From assembly GCA_016125275.1 (NCBI GenBank), contig WGMB01000001.1:186001-250000 (forward strand): a stretch of 64,000 bases of DNA, in the 5' to 3' direction. The stretch comes from Acidobacteriota bacterium. Its GTDB lineage: Bacteria > Acidobacteriota > Terriglobia > Bryobacterales > UBA6623. A program made the translations under genes and the position numbers. Under the pieces are notes generated by a model. The model did not search any database. It saw only the letters and a list, made by a program, of their open reading frames with translations, and was not told where the DNA came from. Shown piece after piece: positions 17,301-23,841 of the stretch (its first letter is position 1; every line of letters begins with the position of its first letter).

Positions 17301-17367
17301 CCTGGAATCGTCGTTCTTGGATCGGGTGGGCCAGCGCGGGCGGCCTAGCGGTCTGGTGATTCGCTAA
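14359..17367 (+). CDS. TPR-repeat outer-membrane exopolysaccharide export protein (BcsC/PgaA-like architecture)
   Basis: A 1002-residue protein with a signal peptide (residues 1-37, ending AAKAQ). Residues ~40-650 are tandem TPR repeats (for example AVEAYRRVLAKNPDRKDAREAY). The last ~340 residues are beta-rich with alternating aromatic and polar residues (NLYSFNNSDDFGLAM, RFGVSFSRRDA), as in an outer-membrane barrel. BcsC (cellulose) and PgaA (poly-GlcNAc) have this TPR-plus-barrel layout and carry the polymer out of the periplasm. The next gene, 16 bases downstream, is the synthase. It lacks the typical terminal aromatic residue. Function from architecture and context; I cannot assign it to Bcs or Pga specifically. 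Confidence 0.82.
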   Translation: MDHHRLNIRRLTALGGRGALLALLLGLAGMGAPAAKAQGPLSEALDAYRRGDCAAAAPALEKILETQPKSVRMRKLLADCQTRLGRHEAARANYLAVLTLAPGDVEARRALEAPEEEEKPKPTAAPKPVVAAAPKAPQGEEAERLRAGGALEEAERLIQAGRLDEAERKLNDLIARQPRSVVARLRLAEICSGSERFHQAADLYGAIADQSGDKEFHRRAALNFSWAAEYTPAIDRFRAYLSSVPTDAEARLGLANALLWSGQPGEAAEEYQAYLAARPDDIDALLNQARALTESGRASEALESLAAVKRRRPDDAEVDFALAQATEKAGKLSEAVEAYRRVLAKNPDRKDAREAYDRLLEESTLQKGYRSVEEGRFKDAIVVFSDYLSHHPDDDAALLQTARVNAWAEQYPQAARRYRDYLQRNPSDPDALRELARVELALPDFPAAQQRFARLVEGPFGTVADREGLTQSYLWAGRTEEAREQAKRLLEIEPTNAVALEALEQAQTQSRDTLLEKARRLTAESNYAGALDAYNAFLEKYGSDRTIDLAVARVYAWDKQWGNATQAYENYVARYGDDETARLELARVREWSGQYEQAEEDYRALAQSSPEPNADALLGLAQVSAYRGDDKFDVVQKYRNVLEADPTNKVARERYEELGPEVSPSVGYNLYSFNNSDDFGLAMNSVRATLPFRGGLKASPFYRYDYFKQARQVGGTACGGTSPTAAGARALSDSICGADGITSAHVGGVELALQSGGVDFSAEVAAAQFDLGRNALQAQMQLYARTGERGRFGVSFSRRDAAYSTQTIAPVFAGVQADSLSVSYEQGLSNRWTASFLAGVTRYSQSLDGAFGSNFQRFGGARLNYKVTNSFSAGYYFRLTGFNEMTPIYFSPSTYGSGGGVWRWDRKISENVRFSWDAEIGYGRIDRPGLPRVNTVEVMMRPELLWRIQPDLALRTSYRYGRGSNSVFRTSAYQTDVLEFRLESSFLDRVGQRGRPSGLVIR

Positions 17368-17383
17368 GCAAAGGGAGAAACCC

Positions 17384-18700
17384 GTGAACCGCCGTATCGC
17401 ACAACTCTTATTCTCGGTCCTGGCCATAGGCCTGGTGGTCGTCGCCGTCCTGCTGCTGTTCGGCAGCTTCCGGCTGACGCGGTTGGAGCTGACGGACATC
17501 TTCCTGTTCAGCTCGACGATGGTGCTGTTCGTGTTCTTGCTGACGTTGGTGTTGCGCTACCTGGCGCTGCTGGTGCTGGCCTTCCTGCAACACCTGCGGT
17601 ATGCGAACCGGTCCAAGGAGCTCACCGAATATCCCTCGGTGACCGTGGTGGTGCCGGCCTACAACGAGGAGAGGGTGATCGAGGCCTGCATCCGTTCGGT
17701 GATGGAGCTGGATTATCCGAACCTCGAGACGATCGTGGTGGACGACGGCTCGAGCGACCACACCTACTACGTGGCGAGCAAGCTGATCGAGCGCTACGGC
17801 TCGGACCGCCTGCGGGTGCTGACGCAGCCGAACTCGGGCAAGGCAACGGCGCTGAACCACGGCATTTCGCACGCGCGGGGAGAGATTCTGCTGTGCGTGG
17901 ACGCCGATTCGCGGCTGGAGCCGGACGCCGTGCTGAAGGCCATCCCCAACTTCAATGACCCGACGATCGGCGCGGTGGCCGGCAACGTCCGCGTGGCCAA
18001 CCGCCGGAACCTGCTCACACGGTTGCAGGCGCTCGAGTACATCGAGGGCTTGAACCTGGTGCGGGCGGCGCAGGCGGTGGTGGGACGCGTGGCCGTGGTC
18101 CCGGGGCCGGTGGGCTTCTTCCGCAAGACGGTGATGGATGAGATCGGCGGATATACGACCGACACGTATGCGGAGGACTGCGAGCTGACGCTGCGGATCA
18201 TGCTGTCGGGCTGGAAGATTCAATACGAGCCCCAGGCGATCGCCTGGACCGAGGCTCCCGAGGATGCGCGCGCGCTGTTCCAGCAGCGCTACCGCTGGGG
18301 GCGCGGGATTCTGCAGGCGATCAACAAGCACCGGGGCCAACTGCTGCGGCCGGCTCCGGACCCGCTGAGCTGGGCGATGCTGTGGATGCTCGCCTTCGAG
18401 AGCGTGGCGTTGCCCGCGATGGACATCATCGGAATGCTGGTGTTTATTTTCGCGGGAATTACCGGGGGCCTTTCACCGCTGATCGTGTTGTGGTGGGTGC
18501 AGCTCGCCATTCTGGACACGGTCATTGCCATGTACTGCGTGGTGCTGGACCGAGAAGACGTGACGTTGCCGGTCTACGCCGTGCTGTATCGGCTCTACTT
18601 TGTGCCGTTCGTGGATTTGATGCGCTTTTTCGCCTGGCTGGATGAGTTGTTCGAGATCCGGATGGGCTGGCTGCGCTTGGAACGGCTGGGCAGGATCTAG
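17384..18700 (+). CDS. Processive membrane glycosyltransferase family 2 (exopolysaccharide synthase)
   Basis: A 438-residue GT2 synthase. Two N-terminal membrane helices (~10-28, 42-70) precede the catalytic domain with VVDDGSSD (D120, D121), DAD (173-175), the AED base motif (263-265) and QQRYRW (300-305), the Q(Q/R)xRW motif of processive enzymes. Further membrane helices follow from ~330. It resembles PgaC/hyaluronan synthase in size and layout; there is no PilZ domain as in BcsA. It would join activated sugars and push the chain through the inner membrane. It begins 16 bases after the export-protein gene, preceded by AAGGGAG. The sugar substrate cannot be told from sequence alone. Confidence 0.9.
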   Translation: MNRRIAQLLFSVLAIGLVVVAVLLLFGSFRLTRLELTDIFLFSSTMVLFVFLLTLVLRYLALLVLAFLQHLRYANRSKELTEYPSVTVVVPAYNEERVIEACIRSVMELDYPNLETIVVDDGSSDHTYYVASKLIERYGSDRLRVLTQPNSGKATALNHGISHARGEILLCVDADSRLEPDAVLKAIPNFNDPTIGAVAGNVRVANRRNLLTRLQALEYIEGLNLVRAAQAVVGRVAVVPGPVGFFRKTVMDEIGGYTTDTYAEDCELTLRIMLSGWKIQYEPQAIAWTEAPEDARALFQQRYRWGRGILQAINKHRGQLLRPAPDPLSWAMLWMLAFESVALPAMDIIGMLVFIFAGITGGLSPLIVLWWVQLAILDTVIAMYCVVLDREDVTLPVYAVLYRLYFVPFVDLMRFFAWLDELFEIRMGWLRLERLGRI

Positions 18701-18721
18701 ACAAGAGTTTTGGGGGTTTCC

Positions 18722-18922
18722 ATGGATATCGAACTGTATGCCTTGCTCTCGACCGTGATTCTCGTCTCGACGATCATCACGCTCGTCTTCGCATTGTTCT
18801 CGTACCTGGCGTTTCGCTATCGGCAGAGCGGCCGGCGGAGCGCGGCGGTGGAGACGATGGCCGGCCCGGCGGAAGTGGCTCGGCCGATGTTCTTTCGGCG
18901 TCACGAAGGCGCCGGCTACTAA
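18722..18922 (+). CDS. Small single-helix membrane protein of the exopolysaccharide operon
   Basis: A 66-residue protein; I use ATG 18722 rather than an in-frame TTG at 18710. Residues ~6-30 form one membrane helix (LLSTVILVSTIITLVFALFS), followed by a basic segment (RYRQSGRR) and a short cytoplasmic tail. It lies between the GT2 synthase and the deacetylase-like gene with short gaps. Small membrane partners of synthases are known (PgaD with PgaC, for example), but this one shows no clear sequence match to PgaD. A synthase-partner role is inference. Confidence 0.65.
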   Translation: MDIELYALLSTVILVSTIITLVFALFSYLAFRYRQSGRRSAAVETMAGPAEVARPMFFRRHEGAGY

Positions 18923-18940
18923 CCAAAGCGAGATAGATCC

Positions 18941-20806
18941 TTGCGCAAAAAACCCCAGAGTCGGTACGGCTTGCTGCTGTTCGTCGGTCTTGGCGTGACC
19001 TTGACCGCTCAAGTCCTGGTCTATTTGTCGACGATCGACATGACGATCGGAGTCGCTCCGCTCTTCGGCCGGCAGCCGGAGACTCCGGCGTCGCTGCGCC
19101 AGGATCTGCGAGTGGCGGTTCTGAACAGCGAGATGAGCTCGAAGATCGACGGTCAGGACCCGCAGTCCTACTTCGATCTGGCTCGCAAGTGGCAGGCGTT
19201 GCTGACCAACGCCGGCATCGCGAATCAGTTGGTTTCAGATCATGACCTGGAGAAGGGGATCGGCGTTTCGTTCGACGTGCTGGTGCTGCCGGCGGCGGTG
19301 TGCCTGAGCGAGACCCAGAAGGAAGTGATTCTGGGCAGCCTCGAGGCGGGCATGGGCGTGGTGGCGGGCGGCGCGATCGGCGCGCGCAACGAGCAGTGCG
19401 AGTGGCAGGGGCTGGACTTCGTGTCCGAGTTTTCCGGCTTGCGCTCGCCGGAGGTGCTGCCGACCGGCGCGGAAGGCTACGCGATGGTGCGCGGCGGGCG
19501 GTTCTACTCGAACCAGGCCCCGACGGGCTACAACCTGCCGCTGCCTTCGCAGGAAGTGGTGGTGGGCAACGCCGCGGACCCGGACATGTACCTGAGCGAC
19601 CGCCGCACGCGGCCGGTGAACGGGCCGCTGACGGAGGGTTCGGCGCTGGCGACCAGCGGCACGAGGGGCCGCGGCCGCTACGTATGGTTCGGCTTCCGGG
19701 AGTCGATTCCGGGCTTCTCTTCGGCCGACCACGAGGCGCTGGACGGCTACCTGCAGGCGGCCGTGCATTGGACCGGCGTGCAGCCGATTGCGGTGCTGGG
19801 CGACTGGCCGGGGCGGAACACGTCCGCCGTGGTGCTGGCGCAGAATGTGCAGGACAACGGCGCGAGCGTGCGGCCGAGCGTGGCCTTTCTGGTGGAGAAC
19901 CGGGCGCCGGCGACGTTCTTTGTGACGCCCGCGAGCGCCGAGGCCAACACGGCGGCCCTGGTGGAAGGCGGCGACTTGATCGAGATTGCGGCGACCGACG
20001 CCGAATCGCAGCCGCTGGTGGGGCAGTCGGCGACGACGCAGACCGAGCGGATCCAGAACATCAAGGCGGGCGTGGAGAGGGCCTTGCCGGGGCGCACCGT
20101 GCGAGGCTTCCGGCCGCCGCAGGAGCTGGTGGACCAGGCCACGGTGGGCGCACTGGAGGCCAGCGGCCTGGAGTACTACTACGACGGCGTGGCGGCGAGC
20201 CACGCGACGCCGCGGTCGTTGGCGCACCCGACGCAGGACTGGCTGTACGTGGACACGCACTCGTTCATGCGGCTGAGCCGAGCCGGCAGCGACGACTTCG
20301 AGGCGCTGGTGAGCTACGAGGGCGAGACGGCCTGGGGCGACGACTTCGTGAACCACTTCTTGGAGGACTACGACCGGACGGCGAGCCTGGGCGGCGCGTA
20401 CACGCTGCTGTTCCACAACGACCTGCTGGGCGCCCCCGAGAACCTGCCGGCGCTGGAGCGGGTGATCCGGCGGATTCGCCAGGGGCGGGTCTGGATGACG
20501 ACGGCGGCCAACTTGGCCGATTGGCGGGCCCGCCGCAGCAATGTGTCCGTGGAGACGCGCTACGTGAGCGGCAGCCGCATCCGGCTGGCGGTGACCAACC
20601 GCGGCGCGAAGCCGCTGGACGAGGCCACGGTGAACGTCTACTTGCCGTTTCGGCCGGAGGCGGTGCGTGTGATTCCGGCCGTGCTGCGCAGCGGCCTGCC
20701 GGAGACCCATCTGCTCGACGACAGCGACGTGTTGAGCCTGGAGTTCCCGTCGATCAAGGCCCAGAGCAGCTATGTGTTGCTGATCGCATTGGATGAACAG
20801 CTATGA
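18941..20806 (+). CDS. Membrane-anchored polysaccharide-deacetylase-like protein lacking metal ligands
   Basis: A 621-residue protein starting at TTG 18941 (no closer ATG gives the N-terminal anchor). One membrane helix (10-30) is followed by a flavodoxin/GATase-like alpha/beta domain (~55-190; LRVAVLNSE, DVLVLPAAV). Residues ~295-480 fit the NodB deacetylase fold: PATFFVTP and the RPP motif (VRGFRPPQE, ~387-395) are present. However, the usual TFDDG is replaced by NVQDNG, and the HxxxH metal motif by IEIAATDAE, so no catalytic zinc site is visible. The C-terminal ~110 residues look Ig-like. In poly-GlcNAc systems PgaB deacetylates and guides the chain; here a binding or guiding role seems likelier than catalysis (inference). 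Confidence 0.78.
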   Translation: MRKKPQSRYGLLLFVGLGVTLTAQVLVYLSTIDMTIGVAPLFGRQPETPASLRQDLRVAVLNSEMSSKIDGQDPQSYFDLARKWQALLTNAGIANQLVSDHDLEKGIGVSFDVLVLPAAVCLSETQKEVILGSLEAGMGVVAGGAIGARNEQCEWQGLDFVSEFSGLRSPEVLPTGAEGYAMVRGGRFYSNQAPTGYNLPLPSQEVVVGNAADPDMYLSDRRTRPVNGPLTEGSALATSGTRGRGRYVWFGFRESIPGFSSADHEALDGYLQAAVHWTGVQPIAVLGDWPGRNTSAVVLAQNVQDNGASVRPSVAFLVENRAPATFFVTPASAEANTAALVEGGDLIEIAATDAESQPLVGQSATTQTERIQNIKAGVERALPGRTVRGFRPPQELVDQATVGALEASGLEYYYDGVAASHATPRSLAHPTQDWLYVDTHSFMRLSRAGSDDFEALVSYEGETAWGDDFVNHFLEDYDRTASLGGAYTLLFHNDLLGAPENLPALERVIRRIRQGRVWMTTAANLADWRARRSNVSVETRYVSGSRIRLAVTNRGAKPLDEATVNVYLPFRPEAVRVIPAVLRSGLPETHLLDDSDVLSLEFPSIKAQSSYVLLIALDEQL

Positions 20807-21639
20807 AGCCAGTGATTGCATTTGCTAGAGCCCTGACGGCGCTGCCGCTGCTGGCGGCGCTGCTGACGGCGGCGGAGCCCGCGGCTCGGCGCACCGACGG
20901 GGTGCAGATCGCCTCGGGGACGCCGTTGAGCCTGCGGTTTACGTCCACGGTCTCGTCGGCGCAAGCGCGGCAGGGCCAGATCGTACCGTTCGAGGTGACC
21001 CGGGCGCTGCGCGTCGACGGGGTGACGGTGATTCCGAGCGGCAGCGAGGGTTGGGGCGTAGTGTCGGCGGTGGCGCCTCCGGGACGGCTGCGCCGGGACG
21101 GAAGCCTCGAGATCGAGCTGCAAGGCGTCTGCCTGGCCGACGGTTCGGCGATGGGCCTGCGGGCGGCGGCCCAAGGGGCGGCCCCGGCGCCGACGCGGGA
21201 CGAGGGCGAGGACGACCGGATGTATGTGCTGCCGGCGCTGCCGGTGATGATGTTCCTCTACGGCGACGCCGTGACGGTTCCGGCGGGGCAGGAGGTTCAT
21301 GCCGAGCTGGCGGAGTCCAGACGGCTGAGCTCGATGGATCTGCATACGGACGAGCCGGCGACGGGCTGCCGGCCTTCGCGGTCGACGGTGCAGGCGGCGC
21401 GGGCGGGCTCGCGGGTGTCGGTGCGGTCGGACCCGGCGGGCGCGGAGATCCACGTGGACGGCGTGTACGTAGGCGATACGCCTTCGACGCTGAATCTGCC
21501 GACGGGAAATCACCACCTGGAGGTCGTCAAGAGCGGTCACACGCGGTGGGAAAGGACGATTGCGGTGACCGGCGGCGGGGACGTGAACGTGTCCGCATCG
21601 CTCGAGCGCGAGCTGCGAGCCGGGAAGGAGGATCGCTAG
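20803..21639 (+). CDS. Exported PEGA-domain protein
   Basis: A 278-residue protein with an N-terminal signal peptide (residues 1-24). A beta-rich middle domain (residues ~35-190) is followed by a PEGA domain at ~205-270 (VRSDPAGAEIHVDGVYVGDTP). PEGA domains are small beta-structures found in surface and envelope proteins. Its ATG overlaps the stop of the deacetylase-like gene by four bases, so it is part of the operon. It may help hold or organise the polymer or envelope complex; that is inference. Confidence 0.75.
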   Translation: MKPVIAFARALTALPLLAALLTAAEPAARRTDGVQIASGTPLSLRFTSTVSSAQARQGQIVPFEVTRALRVDGVTVIPSGSEGWGVVSAVAPPGRLRRDGSLEIELQGVCLADGSAMGLRAAAQGAAPAPTRDEGEDDRMYVLPALPVMMFLYGDAVTVPAGQEVHAELAESRRLSSMDLHTDEPATGCRPSRSTVQAARAGSRVSVRSDPAGAEIHVDGVYVGDTPSTLNLPTGNHHLEVVKSGHTRWERTIAVTGGGDVNVSASLERELRAGKEDR

Positions 21640-22245
21640 GTGCTGACGAGATTTGGTCTTTTGCTGGCGCTCTCGGCGGCGTCGCTTTGCGCCGCGGGCG
21701 GCATTCTGGAGATCGTGCCCATTCAGGGCGAGCACGCCGTACACGATCCGATTCGCGGGATCGCCTCGCCGACGGTGATCGAGGTGCATGATGCGGCGGG
21801 CAAGCCGGCGCGGGGCGTGGAGGTGACCTTCTCGGCCCCGGCGATCGGCCCCAGCGGGCGGTTCGCGGACGGCTCGCGGAGCCAGTTGGTGACGACCGGC
21901 TCGGACGGCCGGGCGTCGATGGTGGGTTTCCAGCCGAACTCGTTCGAGGGGCCGTTCAGCCTGGCCGTGAGCGCGCACGCGCAGGACGCCCGGGGTTCGA
22001 TCGTGCTGCGGCATTCGAACCGGCCGATGTCCACGACGCCTCCGATGGCTTCGTCGGCGGCGCCGCGCAAGTCGAGCGGAATGGGCAAGAAGCTGCTCAT
22101 CATTCTGGGCGTGGGCGCGGCGATTACTGCCGCCAGCGTGGCGGCCACGGGCGGCTCTCCGGCGGCTGCGCCGAGCGCCGTGTCGCCGTCGGGCGGCCCC
22201 ATCACGATTACGGTCGGCGACATTCGCGTCGGGCCTCCGCAGTAA
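21640..22245 (+). CDS. Exported protein with Ig-like domain and internal membrane helix
   Basis: A 201-residue protein starting at GTG 21640, directly after the preceding stop and with GGAAGGAGG upstream, which supports this start. A signal peptide (1-19) precedes an Ig-like/Big_1-type domain (~25-125; PARGVEVTFSAP). A membrane helix (KLLIILGVGAAITAASVAA, ~148-166) and a Gly/Ser/Pro-rich tail follow. The Ig-like domain plus anchor points to an envelope accessory protein of the polysaccharide locus. No enzyme motif seen. Confidence 0.7.
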   Translation: MLTRFGLLLALSAASLCAAGGILEIVPIQGEHAVHDPIRGIASPTVIEVHDAAGKPARGVEVTFSAPAIGPSGRFADGSRSQLVTTGSDGRASMVGFQPNSFEGPFSLAVSAHAQDARGSIVLRHSNRPMSTTPPMASSAAPRKSSGMGKKLLIILGVGAAITAASVAATGGSPAAAPSAVSPSGGPITITVGDIRVGPPQ

Positions 22246-22267
22246 GAATTTCCCCGGTTTCATTGTT

Positions 22268-23734
22268 ATGCCAAGCGAGCGGACTCTCCCCATGCGGTCC
22301 AAGAAACTACCCCTGACTCTTCTTCTCCCCGTGCTGGCGCTGTTGGCGACGGCGCCGCGGGCGGGCGCCGCGCTGACCTACCAAACGGAGGTCGACGGGG
22401 CGGCGCAGCCGCTGGCCGTGGGGGACACCCTCGAGTTTCCGTCGCTGACGGCCGGGGAGGACTCCTCGGTGGTGACAGTGCGGGTGCTGAACACCGGCGA
22501 AGAGGTCGAGCAGATCGACTCGATCAAGGTGGAGGGCGCGGCGTTCACGCTGGCCCCGCTGGCTGAGTTTCCGATCCTGATCGGTTCGGGCAGCGCACTG
22601 GTGTTCCAGATTCGCTTCAATCCGCCGGCGCCGGGCGAGTTCGGCGGACGGCTGAGCATTGACGCGGACCAGTTTCCGCTGAGCGGCGAGAAGCCGGCGG
22701 TGCAGTTGAGCCTGTCGCTACGACTGCCGAACCAGACGCTGGAGCTGGACAGGGTGACGCGGGTGAGCCTGCCGAGCGTGACGGCCGGGGGGCGGCTGGA
22801 GTTCACGATCGTGGTGAAGAACCTGGGCGGCCTGGCCGGACAGGTGACGTTTCTGGACCTCTCCGGCTACGGGTTTGCGCTGCTGAGCGCGCCGGTTCTG
22901 CCGGCGACGGTAGGGCCGGGCGAGTCGCTGGAAGTGAACGCGCAGGTGGCCCCGAAGGCGGCCGGCAACGTGATGGGCGTGCTGCGGGTGAACGATCGCA
23001 GCGTGCAGATCGAGAGCGTGGGCGGCAATCCGCCGCAGTTACAGGAGATCCGCATTACGGACCTGCCGAACCCTGCGCCGCCGCTGGCGCAGCCGGCGAT
23101 CGGTTTGGAGCTGGCGGAGCCCTATCCGGCGGACCTGGTGGGGCGGCTGACGCTGGACTTCACTTCCGAGTCGTTCGTGAGCGAGCCGACGATCGTGTTC
23201 TCCACCGGCACGCGGCAGGTGGACGTGCGGATTCCGGCGGGCTCGACGCGGGCGATTCTGGGGCCGGACTTGGACTACGTGCTGCTGCAGACGGGGACGA
23301 CGGCGGGCGTGATCACGCTGTCGGCTTCGCTGACGGCGGCCGGCATCGACGTGACGGGCGGCAGCCCGCTGACGTATTCGGTGCGGGTGGTTCCGAGCGA
23401 GCCGCAGATCTATTCGCTGGACGTGACGACGGTGGGCGACCGCAGCTTCGACCTGATGGTGACGGGCTTTGCCACTTCGCGTTCGCTCTCGGAGCTGGAA
23501 TTTCAGTTCCAGGGGCGGCCGGGCGTGCGGCTGGATACGACCGAGCTGAGCCTGGACGTGGAGAGGGCGTTCGCGTCGTGGTACCGCAGCCAGGCTTCGC
23601 AGTCGTTCGGCAGCCAGTTCACGGCGACGGTGCGGGTGACGCTCTCGGTGGAGGCGACCGCGCTGGATTCGGTGACGGTGACGGCGGCGAACGAGCTCGG
23701 AAAATCGGCGCCGAAAACCTTAGGACTTCGGTAA
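22268..23734 (+). CDS. Secreted multi-domain Ig/ASH-like adhesion-type protein
   Basis: A 488-residue protein; start may be ATG 22268 or ATG 22292, the latter giving a shorter standard signal peptide (MRSKKLPLTLLLPVLALLAT). The mature protein is almost entirely beta-sandwich in character. Residues ~40-150 and ~155-245 resemble ASPM-SPD2-Hydin (ASH) domains (SSVVTVRVLNTGEE, LVFQIRFNPPAPGEFGG), followed by two further Ig-like segments. No catalytic motif. It follows the operon by 22 bases and is probably co-transcribed. A structural or adhesive surface role is inferred. Confidence 0.7.
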   Translation: MPSERTLPMRSKKLPLTLLLPVLALLATAPRAGAALTYQTEVDGAAQPLAVGDTLEFPSLTAGEDSSVVTVRVLNTGEEVEQIDSIKVEGAAFTLAPLAEFPILIGSGSALVFQIRFNPPAPGEFGGRLSIDADQFPLSGEKPAVQLSLSLRLPNQTLELDRVTRVSLPSVTAGGRLEFTIVVKNLGGLAGQVTFLDLSGYGFALLSAPVLPATVGPGESLEVNAQVAPKAAGNVMGVLRVNDRSVQIESVGGNPPQLQEIRITDLPNPAPPLAQPAIGLELAEPYPADLVGRLTLDFTSESFVSEPTIVFSTGTRQVDVRIPAGSTRAILGPDLDYVLLQTGTTAGVITLSASLTAAGIDVTGGSPLTYSVRVVPSEPQIYSLDVTTVGDRSFDLMVTGFATSRSLSELEFQFQGRPGVRLDTTELSLDVERAFASWYRSQASQSFGSQFTATVRVTLSVEATALDSVTVTAANELGKSAPKTLGLR

Positions 23735-23789
23735 TTGAAGGGCGAGTCTCGGTCGGGTTCTAAGCATGGATAACTAGGGTTGTTCCGAA

Positions 23790-23819
23790 TTGTCGGGAGT
23801 TATCCGGTTTGAAGATAAT
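23790..23819 (+). promoter_or_regulatory. Candidate sigma-70 promoter for the CBM2 hydrolase
   Basis: TTGTCG (23790-23795) and GATAAT (23814-23819) are 18 bases apart, about 22 bases before the TTG start codon. This suggests the secreted hydrolase has its own promoter in addition to operon read-through. Confidence 0.45.
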
Positions 23820-23841
23820 CATTGTGCAAGGGTGAAAGAGA

